NCBI GenBank assembly: GCA_963708235.1
Contig: OY970200.1
Coordinates: 3,348,001 to 3,412,000, forward strand
Source of the DNA: G963708235 sp963708235
Lineage (GTDB): Bacteria; Actinomycetota; Acidimicrobiia; Spongiisociales; UBA5794
Length of the DNA: 64,000 nt
Direction of reading: 5' to 3'
The notes beneath the pieces are model-generated. The model was not told the origin of the DNA and searched no databases. It was given only the letters and a program-made list of their open reading frames with translations. The stretch's first letter is position 1; the number at the start of each line of letters is the position of its first letter. The translations under genes and the position numbers were made by a program. Below, piece after piece: positions 9,032 through 18,675 of this stretch.

Positions 9032-9718
9032 GTGACTATGGGTCCCGTTGAGATGCAGGGTGGAGGGTTGACACGACCGGCGATCCGGACACCACGGGCG
9101 GCGGCACTCGCCGGAATCGCCTTCTCCCTCCTCCTCACCACCGCACTGGTCCTGATGCGGCTCGCCATCCCGAACGACCCTGCGGACAGCGGGGCATGGT
9201 TGAGCGATGAACGCACCCGCGGCTTCATGGTTCTCGCCCTCAACATCCTGCCGTTCTCCGGAATCGCCTTTCTCTGGTTCATCGGAGTGGTGCGGGATCG
9301 CATCGGACACGGCGAGGACCGCTTCTTCGCCACGGTCTTCCTGGGTAGCGGGCTGCTCTTCGTGGCCATGCTGTTCGCCGCCGGAGCGGTGGCCGGGGGT
9401 CTGGTGCTCGGAGCCGAGTACGACCCGACCGACGAGGTCTCAACCTTCGGTCGCCGGATGAGCCGGACCCTGCTCGCCGTGTATGCAATGCGAATGGCGG
9501 CGGTCTTCACCATCTCGACCACCACCATCGCCACCCGGCTCGGGCTTGCCCCGAGATGGCTCACCATTCTCGGGTTTGCAACCGGGGGCATCCTGCTCGT
9601 CACCGCCGGCACTGTCCCGTGGGTCGAACTCGTCTTCCCGGCGTGGGTGCTGGTGCTCAGCGTGCAGATTCTGATCGTTTCGCTGCGCTCCACCGAGCCC
9701 GAGACCGGTTCCACCTGA
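9032..9718 (+). CDS. Integral membrane protein, function unknown
   Basis: The 228-residue product has about six hydrophobic helices (roughly 25-45, 64-87, 98-127, 147-170, 175-195 and 197-217). A short acidic/basic loop after helix two reads VRDRIGHGEDRFFATVF, and this arrangement is common in unnamed actinobacterial membrane proteins. The GTG start at 9032 has GGAG six bases before it; ATG codons at 9038 and 9053 are possible alternatives. The gene lies directly after the first repeat array and converges with the mtfA-like gene. I recognise no catalytic motif. Confidence 0.7.
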   Translation: MTMGPVEMQGGGLTRPAIRTPRAAALAGIAFSLLLTTALVLMRLAIPNDPADSGAWLSDERTRGFMVLALNILPFSGIAFLWFIGVVRDRIGHGEDRFFATVFLGSGLLFVAMLFAAGAVAGGLVLGAEYDPTDEVSTFGRRMSRTLLAVYAMRMAAVFTISTTTIATRLGLAPRWLTILGFATGGILLVTAGTVPWVELVFPAWVLVLSVQILIVSLRSTEPETGST

Positions 9719-9850
9719 CAGGGCCTCCGACGGACGGGAAGTGGACGCAGCCGAATGCCGGGTCGCCGTCACACCCGAAGGCACCGGGATCATCCGACCC
9801 GGAACGCCGCCCTCGGAAGTCGGATCCGTTGCGAACCAGCGGTATTCCCG

Positions 9851-10625
9851 TCAACCGGTGAGGCGGTGAGGGTCGGCGACCCGCAGCATCCGGGCCGCAG
9901 GGTCCTGCCGGTAGAAGGACTGGAGCACGTCGTACAGCTCGGGCTTGTGGGCCCGGCAGCTCCACCGGGTTGTCGAAGAACACCTCGGTGGCAACGGCGA
10001 AGAACTCCCCCGGGTTGACCGAGCCATAGCTGCTCAACAGATGACCACCCTCGCCCTCGGCGAGCAACTCGTATTCGCGGGTGCACACCTCGGCCCAACG
10101 CCGGGCATCCTCCGGGTTCGCCAGCGGCGGGAACCCGTCGCTGGCACCGTTGAGCATGTCGAGCTTGTGGGCGAACTCGTGGTAGATCACGTTGTGACCG
10201 CTTGCGGAGTATCGCGCCTGCTGATTGACCGCATCCCAAACGATCACCATCGGACCGTGCTGGCGGGCCTGGCCGATGATCGGCATTGGGGCGTCGGTGG
10301 CCAGACCGGCCATGGCGGCGGGACGTGCTCCGGTCAGGACCACGGTGGTGGGGTGGACGATGATCGAGTGCACGTCGCGGTAGTACCCGTGGTCGAGTTC
10401 GAGGATGAGCAGGGCGGCATGCACCGCAATGGTGACCTTCATCACCTCGGTGACCTCGAATCCCCGGGACGCCTCCCAGGTCTTGCGCTCGATCATCTGG
10501 CGGGTCAGATCGAGCAGCCGGGACCGCTCGTCGTCGTCGAGGGCTCTCCACGGATCAAACCTCGATTCGATGATGGACAACCACACGTCGGGGAACGGTC
10601 CATCCCTCCGTCGTCTGCGAAGCAT
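9851..10625 (-). pseudogene. mtfA: MtfA-like M90 zinc peptidase, frameshifted near the C-terminus
   Basis: MtfA is a cytoplasmic zinc aminopeptidase known in E. coli for sequestering the Mlc repressor. The zinc motif HEFAHKLDMLNG and the later third ligand in GEFFAVATEVFFD are intact. Just after FFDNPVEL the frame breaks at about 9951-9957. Deleting one C there restores the normal family ending (H-K-P-E-L-Y-D-V-L-Q-S-F-Y-R-Q-D-P, then PHRLTG and a stop at 9851). The corrected protein would be 257 residues, the usual size. As read, the frame instead runs on to 9657. The ATG at 10625 has GGAG six bases upstream. Whether the extra base is real or a sequencing error cannot be told here; the catalytic core is complete. 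Confidence 0.82.
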
Positions 10626-10782
10626 CACACGTCTCCATCTTCGATACGGTCGGCTCACCGGTGGAGCCGGGTCCCGCCTCGACCGTGGCCCCTCCCCTGG
10701 ACGCGCTCCCGACCCTCGGAACCGCACCGAGGCAGTGGACATTCCCGGCAGGGAATCGATGTCGGCCCCGGGCGTCACCACG

Positions 10783-10788
10783 TAGGCT
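10783..10788 (+). promoter_or_regulatory. -10 box TAGGCT of the 202-residue protein (leaderless)
   Basis: TAGGCT ends six bases before the ATG at 10795, so transcription should begin at or beside the start codon. No Shine-Dalgarno site is present. Confidence 0.55.
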
Positions 10789-10794
10789 CGCCCG

Positions 10795-11403
10795 ATGGAT
10801 CCCGCCGCAGCTCCAGAGACGGACCCCACCCCGGCCGGCATCGAGCTCTACTGGATTCCTCTGGGAGCCGGCGGGGGCGCCTCGGTGCGCTTCAACGGTC
10901 GCATCTACGAGGCGATGGCGGCGCATCGGGACCGACGCGCACGGCTCGACCTCTATCACACCGCCCTGGAGGTCCACCTTCCCGACCGACGATTCACCAT
11001 CGAGAACGCATGGCCCAGCCCCGACACCGACATCGCCAGGCGCGGCGTGGTCGTGGAGGGCCCGGTCGCCAGCCGGCGGATCTCACGGTTGCGGTGGTTC
11101 CGTTACGAGGTGCGCTGCTGGGAGGACGGCATCATCCCGGACATCGGGGAAGCGGTCGCCAGCCCGCAGCGCCTCAGCGGCGATCCGAAGCAGGCCCGTC
11201 GACTCGTCGACCAGGTGGCCTCGGTGCCGCCGATGATCTGGGGACGGGACGAATCGCAGACCGGCGAAATGTGGAACTCCAACTCGGTGGTCTCCTGGCT
11301 GCTGGTGCGCAGCGGGCTCCCGGCCGACACCTACCTGCCACCGCCGGGCGGGCGTGTCCCTGGCTGGGCGGCGGGGATCACAGTCGCCCGAAGGGCGCCA
11401 TAA
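10795..11403 (+). CDS. Conserved-looking hypothetical protein, 202 residues
   Basis: A soluble alpha/beta protein with no signal peptide or membrane helix. It contains a conserved-looking core (IELYWIPLGAGGGASVRFNG at residues 15-34, then a long middle segment with WFRYEVRCWEDGIIPDI) and a C-terminal portion rich in aromatic residues (MWNSNSVVSWLLVRSGL). I do not recognise the family and infer no function. It is divergent from the mtfA-like gene, is expressed from its own leaderless promoter, and stops 77 bp before the SulP gene on the same strand. Confidence 0.7.
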   Translation: MDPAAAPETDPTPAGIELYWIPLGAGGGASVRFNGRIYEAMAAHRDRRARLDLYHTALEVHLPDRRFTIENAWPSPDTDIARRGVVVEGPVASRRISRLRWFRYEVRCWEDGIIPDIGEAVASPQRLSGDPKQARRLVDQVASVPPMIWGRDESQTGEMWNSNSVVSWLLVRSGLPADTYLPPPGGRVPGWAAGITVARRAP

Positions 11404-11467
11404 CGGAGCCCCTGTCGGCGGCAGGGCGGTCGAGGTCGATGCGTCCGACCGGCCGGTACTCCGACCG

Positions 11468-11473
11468 TAGGCT
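11468..11473 (+). promoter_or_regulatory. -10 box TAGGCT of the SulP gene (leaderless)
   Basis: TAGGCT is followed by seven bases and the GTG at 11481. It is the argument for choosing this start in a frame that stays open for 512 codons upstream. Confidence 0.5.
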
Positions 11474-11480
11474 GTGGGGC

Positions 11481-13181
11481 GTGTCGAAGCGTTTCGTGAC
11501 AGAGACCTCACCCTTCCGGGTGGCCACGGCGATGCGGGCGCTCAGCCGGCGCGGCTACACCAGGGGCGATCTCCGTGCCGACGCCACAGCCGGCGTCATC
11601 CTCGGGATCGTGGCGCTTCCCCTGTCGATGGCCCTCGCCATCGCCGCCGGAGCTCCGCCGCAGTACGGGCTGTTCACCGCCATCGTCGCCGGCATCGTGG
11701 TCGCCGCCACGGGAGGATCGATGCACACCGTGTCCGGCCCAACGGCCGCCTTCGTGGTGCTGCTGGCCCCACTCACAGCCCGCCACGGGCTGACTGGCCT
11801 CTTCCTCGCCACGATGATGGCCGGCGGGATCCTGGTGGTGATGGGATCGTTGCGCCTCGGCAAGTTGATCCAGTTCGTGCCGCATCCGGTCACCACCGGA
11901 TTTACTGCCGGAATCGGCGTGGTCATCGCCGTGCTCCAGCTTGGAGACTTCCTGGGTCTCGGCACCCTCGAAGGCGAACGGATCTGGCAACGTCTCGACG
12001 ACCTCTTCGAGCGGCTGCCTGGCGCATCCTGGCCCGACGTGACCGTCGGAGTGGTGTCGCTGGCGGCGTTCACGCTTGGGCCACGCCTCGTCAAGCGAGT
12101 CCCGGCACCGCTGCTCGGTCTGGTCATCGGGGCCGTGCTGGCAGCGATTCTCGGCGCAACCGGTCACGACGCCGTCACCATCTCGTCGCAGTTCGGCGGC
12201 ATCCCGGCGGTCCCGCCGACCCCGCAGCTCCCTTGGTCGGACGGCGGTGTCACCTTGTCCATGCTGGGCGACATCGCTCCGACGGCGCTGGCGATCGCAA
12301 TGCTCGGGGCGATCGAGTCGCTGCTGTGTGCCGTTGTCGCCGACGGGATGAGTGGGGGTCGCCATGACCCCGATGCCGAACTGGTCGGGCTGGGGATCGG
12401 GAACATCGTCGCACCCTTCTTCGGCGGGTTCGCCGCAACCGGGGCGATCGCCCGGACCGCCACCAGCATCCGCGCCGGAGGCCGCACTCCGGTTGCGACC
12501 ATCATCCACTCGCTGTTCCTCCTGGTGGCCATGGTGGCGCTTGCCCCTCTGCTCGGAGAGATCCCGATGGCGGGAATGGCGGCGTTGCTATTGGTCGTCG
12601 CCTGGAACATGAGCGATGTGGATCATTTCGCCCGGATCATCCGGATCGCGCCACGAAGCGACGTCGCCGTGATGTTGGTGTGTTTCGCTCTGACGGTTGC
12701 GTTCGACATGGTGGTGGCGGTCTCCGTCGGGGTTGTGCTCGCCGCCTTCCTGTTCATGAACCGCATGGTCGAGATATCCGGCGCCACCCTGATCGGCGGT
12801 TCAGATGACCGCAACGTGACCGGGCTCCCACCTGGGGTCGTCTACTACGACGTGGCCGGACCGCTCTTCTTCGGTGCCGCCGAAAAGGCCTTCGAGGCCC
12901 TCCTCACGGTGGACCACCACGTCCATACCGTGGTCATCGACCTCGACGACGTTCCCGCAATGGACGCAACCGGACTGATCGCCTTCGAGTCGACCATCGA
13001 GCGCCTCAACCGTTCCGGGGTCAAGGTGATCGTCTCCGGAGTCCAGCCGCAACCGGCTCGCGTCCTGGCCAGGGCCGGCTTCGAGGATCGACCCGGAGAG
13101 TTGGAGATCACCGGCGACACCGACTCGACATTGACCAGGCTCGCCAGGACCCACACATCTCCGCCACCGCCACCGACCTGA
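11481..13181 (+). CDS. SulP-family anion permease with C-terminal STAS domain
   Basis: A 566-residue inner-membrane transporter. The first 430 residues carry the SulP core of about fourteen helices, beginning RGDLRADATAGVILGIVALP and including the signature region GLFTAIVAGIVVAATGGS with HTVSGPTAAFVV. The last 110 residues form a STAS domain (HTVVIDLDDVPAMDATGLIA) of the type that regulates SulP carriers. Members move sulfate, bicarbonate, molybdate or dicarboxylates, usually with H+ or Na+; the substrate cannot be assigned. The frame is open far upstream by chance, across the hypothetical gene and mtfA, so the GTG at 11481 is chosen from promoter spacing; ATG 11532 is the alternative. Confidence 0.88.
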   Translation: MSKRFVTETSPFRVATAMRALSRRGYTRGDLRADATAGVILGIVALPLSMALAIAAGAPPQYGLFTAIVAGIVVAATGGSMHTVSGPTAAFVVLLAPLTARHGLTGLFLATMMAGGILVVMGSLRLGKLIQFVPHPVTTGFTAGIGVVIAVLQLGDFLGLGTLEGERIWQRLDDLFERLPGASWPDVTVGVVSLAAFTLGPRLVKRVPAPLLGLVIGAVLAAILGATGHDAVTISSQFGGIPAVPPTPQLPWSDGGVTLSMLGDIAPTALAIAMLGAIESLLCAVVADGMSGGRHDPDAELVGLGIGNIVAPFFGGFAATGAIARTATSIRAGGRTPVATIIHSLFLLVAMVALAPLLGEIPMAGMAALLLVVAWNMSDVDHFARIIRIAPRSDVAVMLVCFALTVAFDMVVAVSVGVVLAAFLFMNRMVEISGATLIGGSDDRNVTGLPPGVVYYDVAGPLFFGAAEKAFEALLTVDHHVHTVVIDLDDVPAMDATGLIAFESTIERLNRSGVKVIVSGVQPQPARVLARAGFEDRPGELEITGDTDSTLTRLARTHTSPPPPPT

Positions 13182-13255
13182 CTGCTGATCACCGCACGCT
13201 GCGTTGCCCGGTCCCGGCATGCGGGGGATATCGGACCATGTGAGCCAGTTCGGTG

Positions 13256-14302
13256 TCAGGCCACCGATTCGCCGACGGCCGGCGATGCGACGGTAAGAGG
13301 ACTGGCGTGCCCGAGGTGGGCTGCGGGGACCGCTCGCCCCTCGTCGTAGCGGACCGCCACCACCCCGGCGACGATGAGCACGCCACCGACAAGCTGGACC
13401 TGGAGAGGCATCTCGTCGAGGATCAGCCATGCGAACACCACGGCGAACATGACCTCGGTGAGACCGAAGAACGATGCGATCTTCGAACCGAGCTGGCGGG
13501 TGGCGACGATGCCGGTTGCGTACGCCAGCGCGGCGGCGATCAACGCCAGCCAGGCAACCGGCACGAACCACGGCATCGACGATCCGAGGAAGCCGACCTG
13601 GGTGGCCCCGGTGCCCATGGGCAGAACCCCCACCAGCCCGGTGACCAGCAGCGCCACGCTCGCCACCACCATCCCGGACCAGGCCAGCACGATGGGTGGC
13701 AGACCGGTGTCCTCCCGTGCCGACAACACGAAGTAGGCCGCAAGTCCGACCGCCGCACCCAGCCCCCAGAACACCCCGCCCAGATCGAGGGTCATCCCTC
13801 CGGTGACGTCGAGAACCAGGGCGAGTCCGAGGACGGACAGCACGATCCCGATCATCGTCCACCGACGTGGGCGGTGACCGTGGCGCATCCACAGCCACGC
13901 CACGACCAGCACCGGACCGAGATACTCCAGCAGCAGGGCGACACCAACCGACAGGGTGGTCACGGCATTGAAGTAGAACACCTGGCAGGCGGCCATGGCC
14001 AGCAACCCGTATCCCAGGATGAGACCGGCGTTGCGGGACAGCAGGTGCCACCGTCCACGCAGCACGATCAGGGCCGGAAGGGTGAGCGCCAGCGCCGCAC
14101 CGCCCAGCCGCATCGTCACCGTCGCACCGGACGACCACCCGGCGTCGAGCAGCGGTTTGGCGACCACGCCGGAGGTGCCGAAGGTGGCGGCGGTGAGCAG
14201 CGCCAGCCAGATACCCATGGTCATACTGCGCCCGCGCTCCACCGGTGTCGGGGGCGAAACGGTGTCCGTTCCGATGGCGGGAGTCATTCGCTGATCGACC
14301 AT
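13256..14302 (-). CDS. EamA/DMT-superfamily transporter
   Basis: A 348-residue protein with two EamA repeats and about ten helices. It starts after a 27-residue polar leader with IWLALLTAATFGTSGVVAK, and the second repeat carries LALIAAALAYATGIVATRQL and TEVMFAVVFAWLILDE. Proteins of this type export threonine, homoserine or other metabolites. The ATG at 14302 has GAAGGAAG about seven bases upstream, so unlike the first EamA gene it has a normal leader. It is divergent from a CGNR zinc-finger regulator across 122 bp, a layout that suggests the regulator controls it. Confidence 0.84.
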   Translation of the reverse strand: MVDQRMTPAIGTDTVSPPTPVERGRSMTMGIWLALLTAATFGTSGVVAKPLLDAGWSSGATVTMRLGGAALALTLPALIVLRGRWHLLSRNAGLILGYGLLAMAACQVFYFNAVTTLSVGVALLLEYLGPVLVVAWLWMRHGHRPRRWTMIGIVLSVLGLALVLDVTGGMTLDLGGVFWGLGAAVGLAAYFVLSAREDTGLPPIVLAWSGMVVASVALLVTGLVGVLPMGTGATQVGFLGSSMPWFVPVAWLALIAAALAYATGIVATRQLGSKIASFFGLTEVMFAVVFAWLILDEMPLQVQLVGGVLIVAGVVAVRYDEGRAVPAAHLGHASPLTVASPAVGESVA

Positions 14303-14380
14303 GGCAAACTTCCTTCTCTCGGCTCCCGCCGGGACGGACCGTCCAACCGGGCGAACCGGGCGGGCGTCAGGAGCAAAGCG

Positions 14381-14397
14381 CTGTACGCTTATTACAG
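14381..14397. promoter_or_regulatory. Inverted repeat and -10 box between EamA and CGNR genes
   Basis: CTGTA and TACAG flank a 7-base spacer in the divergent intergenic region, and TACAGT (14393-14398) can serve as a rightward -10. A repressor bound here would affect the CGNR gene and possibly the transporter. The repeat is short, so this is tentative. Confidence 0.3.
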
Positions 14398-14424
14398 TAC
14401 CGTAGCAGGACGTCAGGAGTCAAT

Positions 14425-14979
14425 ATCCTTTTTGCCCATGACACCGAAGAGGCGCTGGTGAGCGCCGTCGACCTGATCAACTCGGTCGGCGACGACGGTG
14501 ACACCCTGACCACACCGGCCCAGCTCGACGAGTTCGTGGCGCGCTGGGGAATCACCGGAAGCCGCACCCACGACGCCGCCGAACTCGAAGCGGTGCGGGA
14601 GCTGCGAGGCGAGCTGCGGCGGATCTGGGTGTGCGAGGAGAACGACCAGATCGTCGCCGATGTCAACCGGTTGCTCTCCGAGGCACGGGCGGTTCCCCAG
14701 TTGGCGCGACACGACGACTGGGACTGGCACCTCCATGCCACCACGCCGGAACGTCCGCTCGCTACCCGGATCTCGGTGGAGGTGGCGATGGCGCTCGTCG
14801 ATGTGGTTCGCACCGGCGAACTGGAGCGTCTCCAGGTGTGCGCCGCCCACGACTGCGAGGATGTGCTGATCGATCTCTCCCGCAATCGATCCCGCCGCTA
14901 CTGCGACGGCGGATGCGCCAACCGCGCCCACGTCGCCGCGTACCGCGCCCGCCAGGCGGCGGCCCGGGACACCGAATGA
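14425..14979 (+). CDS. CGNR zinc-finger / ABATE-domain putative transcriptional regulator
   Basis: Residues 1-130 match the ABATE domain (opening FAHDTEEALVSAVDLINS), and the C-terminus is the CGNR zinc finger: a Cys pair in CAAHDCEDVLIDLSRNRSRR and a second pair in YCDGGCANRAHVAAYR. Such proteins are thought to regulate transcription, often next to transporters or stress genes; here the divergent neighbour is an EamA transporter. The start is a puzzle. No ATG, GTG or TTG lies in frame before the conserved opening; the first canonical one (GTG 14458) would remove FAHDTEEAL. I place the start at ATC 14425 because AGGAG (14415-14419) sits five bases before it. Upstream start misreading or a sequence error is possible. 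Confidence 0.72.
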   Translation: MLFAHDTEEALVSAVDLINSVGDDGDTLTTPAQLDEFVARWGITGSRTHDAAELEAVRELRGELRRIWVCEENDQIVADVNRLLSEARAVPQLARHDDWDWHLHATTPERPLATRISVEVAMALVDVVRTGELERLQVCAAHDCEDVLIDLSRNRSRRYCDGGCANRAHVAAYRARQAAARDTE

Positions 14980-15052
14980 GCACGCACCTGCATCCACCAG
15001 CGGCACCCTCCGACCGGGGGCCCTATCTACCGACAGGACGGGAGGGCCAGGA

Positions 15053-15958
15053 ATGAGGGTCGGAATCCAGCTTCCGGAGGTCGAACGGCGGGTCACCTGG
15101 CCCGAGTTGTGGGCGATGGCGCGTCTCGTCGAGGACGGCGGTCTCGATTCGATCTGGGTTGGCGAACACCTGCTCTACGACACCGACGAGGGTCCCCGCG
15201 GACCATGGGATGCGTTCTCGGTGTTGACCGCCATTGCCGCCATTACCGAACGCGTGCAGATCGCACCATTGGTCGCCGCCACCTCGTTCCACCACCCGGC
15301 CCTGCTCGCCAAGCGGGCCGCCACCCTCGACGAGATCTCGGGTGGACGGTTCATCCTGGGTCTCGGTTCCGGATGGAACCGCACCGAGTTCGATGCCTAC
15401 GGGTTCCCGTACGACAACCGGACCAGCCGCTTCGAAGAGGCATTCACCATCATCCGCACCCTGCTGAGCGATGGTGCCATCGACTTCCATGGCACCTACT
15501 TCGACCTGCCGAACTGTGTCCTCGATCCCCTCGGCCCCACCACGGGCGGCCCGCCGCTGCTGATCGGCTCGACGGGCCCGCGCACCCTCGCCGCCACCCT
15601 GCCCCATGTCCAGCTCTGGAACGCCTGGTACACCGGGTACGGCAACGACCCCGCCCTAGCACCACAACTGCTGGCACGGATCGACGAGGCCTGCCGCTCC
15701 GCCGGCAGGGACCCCGTCACCCTCGCCAAGACCCTGGCGATGTTGTGGTCGTTCGAGCCCGACCCCGTCACCCGCCATACCGACCACCGCATCACCGGCC
15801 CCGGGGCGATGCTCGATTCCCTGGTCGCCCTCGAGGCCGCCGGAGTCGCCACGGTCCAGCTCGTCCTCGATCCCATCACCCTCGACACCATCGAGCAGGT
15901 CGCCGAAATCGTCCGTGCCTGGCAGTCAGCCGGCGGAGGCCGCGACCAAAGTACGTAG
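15053..15958 (+). CDS. LLM-class F420-dependent oxidoreductase
   Basis: A 301-residue luciferase-like (TIM-barrel) flavin/F420 enzyme. The N-terminus MRVGIQLPEVERRVTWPELW and DSIWVGEHLLY are typical, as are the RVQIAPLVAATSFHHPALLAK strand-loop and GGRFILGLGSGWNRTEFDAYG, which form the cofactor pocket in this family. Actinobacterial members use reduced F420 to reduce or oxidise diverse substrates; the substrate here is unknown. GGGAGG lies seven bases before the ATG. It follows the CGNR gene by 73 bp on the same strand and may be co-transcribed with it. Confidence 0.86.
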   Translation: MRVGIQLPEVERRVTWPELWAMARLVEDGGLDSIWVGEHLLYDTDEGPRGPWDAFSVLTAIAAITERVQIAPLVAATSFHHPALLAKRAATLDEISGGRFILGLGSGWNRTEFDAYGFPYDNRTSRFEEAFTIIRTLLSDGAIDFHGTYFDLPNCVLDPLGPTTGGPPLLIGSTGPRTLAATLPHVQLWNAWYTGYGNDPALAPQLLARIDEACRSAGRDPVTLAKTLAMLWSFEPDPVTRHTDHRITGPGAMLDSLVALEAAGVATVQLVLDPITLDTIEQVAEIVRAWQSAGGGRDQST

Positions 15959-16206
15959 ACGCAGACCCGAGGACCGATGAGAACGCCGGGGAACGTACAC
16001 GCGTAGGTCGTACGGCGGGTTTTCCGGCGATCGGCGAACTTCTGGGCGACGTGGGGCGAACAACGTTGCAGCAGGTCCGGTAGGGATCTGCGCGCTGGAG
16101 AACCGACCGGTTGTAGGGACCGGTTCGGCTCCGGGTGCACGGCACCGACTCCGGCAGACCGATCGACACCCCCCAGTCCGAGGAGCCGCAGTGGGAAGGC
16201 CAGCCC

Positions 16207-18622
16207 ATGCGACGCCGCGCCGCAGCGATGCGGATGCTCGTCGTTTTCGTCATGATCGGGTCGCTGATCTCCCTGGTGCCTTCGGCGCCGGCGGTATCAG
16301 CCGCAACCGCCGATCGCATCATCACCAACGCCGACAAGGATCTGGCCGGCGGATTCACCGTTCCCGCCGGGCAGACGTGGGCGTTCGATCCGCGGGCGAG
16401 CACCACCATCGAGGTCAAGGGGAACGTGGTGGTGTACGGAACGCTCCAGATGCGTCCCGCCAATGCGTCGGTGCAGCACACCCTCCAGTTCGCCGGAATC
16501 AAGGAGAAGGCCTTCGTCGGCGCCAAGGCGGGTCAACGGCTCCCGGTCGCCACCGACATCGGGCTGTGGGTGTTGAACAACGGCGCCCTCGACGTCCAGG
16601 GCACCGCCAAGGTGCCGTGGGCCTACTCGTACCAGTCGTCGTGGCGGGGAGACGAGGTGCGGCGCACCCCCGTGACCAAGGGCGACTACACCTCGTTCCC
16701 CACCGTGACGGCCACGCCGAGCGCCAACCGGCTCGGCTATCGCCCCGAGTTGCTCAACCTCACCCGCAACGTCACCATCCAGGGCACCCCCGGCGGCAAG
16801 ACCCATGTGTTCATCCAGTCGACGCAGCGCCAGACCATCAGGTTCGCCACCATCCGCCACGTCGCCCCGGACCTCGGTGGGGGGAACGTCAGGACCGGCG
16901 ATCATCGCACCGGGCGCTACGGCCTCCATCTGCACATGTCGCAGAACGGGACGGTCGGTTCGATCATCGAGGGTGTGGTGATCCGCGACGCCGACAACCA
17001 CGCCTTTGTCCCCCACGCCTCGCACGGGATCACCTTCCGCAACACCATCGCCTACAACACGGTCGGTGACGCCTACTGGTGGGACGAGTCCCGCAGTGCG
17101 ATGTGTGGCGGAGTGCGCAACTGCAACAACACCCACAACACCTTGTACGACGGCGCTGTCGCCGCCTTCACCCACCCCAGTCCGTACCAGAAGCACACCT
17201 CGGCAGCCTTCCATCTCGGTGAGGGTCTCAACAACGCCATCGTCAATTCGGTGGCGGTGGGCCAGCAGGGGGGCGGGCAGAACAACTCCGGTTTCAAGTG
17301 GCCCGCCGGCGAAGACGGTGTCTGGGTGTTCGACAACAACGTCGCCCACAACAACGCCGGGAACGGGATCTTCGTCTGGCTGAACACCAAGACGACCCAT
17401 GTGGTCAGCGGGTTCCATGCCTATCACAACCGGAAGTCCGGGATCGATCACGGCGCCTACGGCAACCCCTTCGTCTATCGCAGCCTGGTCCTCGAGGGCA
17501 ACGAGCGGGGAGCCATCCAGTCGCATGCGATGGGTGCGGCGGGTTCCGATGGCACCACCGACACGCAGACCTGGACCGGAATCGACACCGGGGGAACCGG
17601 CGTGCTGACCCCCCGCTCGAAGAACCCGGGAGCACGGGCCACACCCATCCGGTTCGTCCATTGCGACTTCGCCAAGGTGGAGTTCAACGAGTTCAACGAC
17701 GGCAATACCAAGCGCAACGCCGACGGCGGGGAGTACGACTTCGTCGAATGCGGGCTCAAACCGGGTGACTTCACGTTGACCAAGGCGGCGGCCGCCACGG
17801 TGATTCGGGTCCAGGACGGCAACTCCGCCTACCGGCTCACCGGAACCGGCACCAGGACCACCATCCCCACCTTCCACCGGGTCAACCCACCCCGCCCTGC
17901 CGCCGCCCTCCCGATCGGAAGCCGGGTGCCGGCGCCGAACGTGCCTCCCCCACCGGCAACCAGGGCCGCACCGGGCACGCTGGTCGACGTGACCAACTCG
18001 GTGTTCGCCGCCGACATCGCATGGCTCGCCGCCACCGGGATCACCAAGGGCTGCAACCCACCCACCAACGACCGGTTCTGCCCCGACGCACATGTCACCC
18101 GGGGGCAGATGGCCGCATTCCTCGACCGCGCCCTCGACCTCCCTGCAGCCGGCAATCACTTCGTCGACGACAACGGCTCCACCTTCGAGAGCCATATCGA
18201 TGCGCTGGCGGCATCGGGGATCACCAGAGGCTGCAACCCACCCACCAACGACCGGTTCTGTCCGGAAGCACACGTGACCCGCGGCCAGATGGCGGCGTTC
18301 CTGGTCCGTGCCTATGGCCTACCCGCCGGACCGAACCGTTTCCGCGACACCGGCGGGTCGGTGTTCGCAGCCGACATCGACGCCCTCGCCCAAGCCGGGA
18401 TCACCCTCGGGTGCAACCCACCCGACAACGACCTCTTCTGCCCGGACGGCAAGGTGACGCGGTGGGCAGATGGCGGCCTTCCTGCACCGCGCCCATGGTC
18501 GACCCCAAGGGACGAACGCGGCCCAGACCCTTGCGCCCTTGTCCACCGGGTCCGATGCCGCCACGTTCGGCGCCACCACCGGCTACTTCTGCGGGCTCGT
18601 ATCCTGGGAGGATGAGGCATGA
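16207..18622 (+). pseudogene. Secreted G8/parallel beta-helix protein with three SLH-like modules, frameshifted near its end
   Basis: After a signal peptide (about residues 1-33) comes a G8-like beta domain (35-140), then a right-handed beta-helix (about 180-520) with HLHMSQNGTVGSIIEGVVIR and many Asn/His turns, as in polysaccharide-binding or -cleaving proteins. A Pro-rich linker leads to SLH-like modules with the repeated signature GCNPPTNDRFCP and RGQMAAFL. The third module breaks at 18461-18466. Removing one T (18463) restores VTRGQMAAFLHRAHGR and a Cys-containing tail ending VSWEDEA at 18622, giving 804 residues; uncorrected, the frame runs to 18615 with an Arg-rich nonsense tail. It is presumably anchored to the cell wall. 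Start at 16207 has GGAAGG upstream. Confidence 0.8.
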
Positions 18623-18675
18623 CGCCCGCCATCAAGGGGCTGGGATCTTGCGTCGACCAAGTGGAGAATGTGTCC

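Noticed and set aside
7873..9714. 613-codon open frame on the minus strand across the first array
   Set aside because: The frame is a product of the GC-rich repeat; its peptide is Gly/Arg/Pro-rich and repeats with the DNA unit, has no ribosome site, and its 5' part is antisense to a convincing membrane-protein gene.
9945..11480. 512-codon N-terminal extension of the SulP frame
   Set aside because: It overlaps the mtfA-like gene and the 202-residue gene, has no family similarity and looks like random high-GC translation; the SulP domain and promoter fix the start near 11481.
16297..18273. 658-codon frame antisense to the G8/SLH protein
   Set aside because: No start signal and no recognisable domain; the plus-strand protein is strongly supported.
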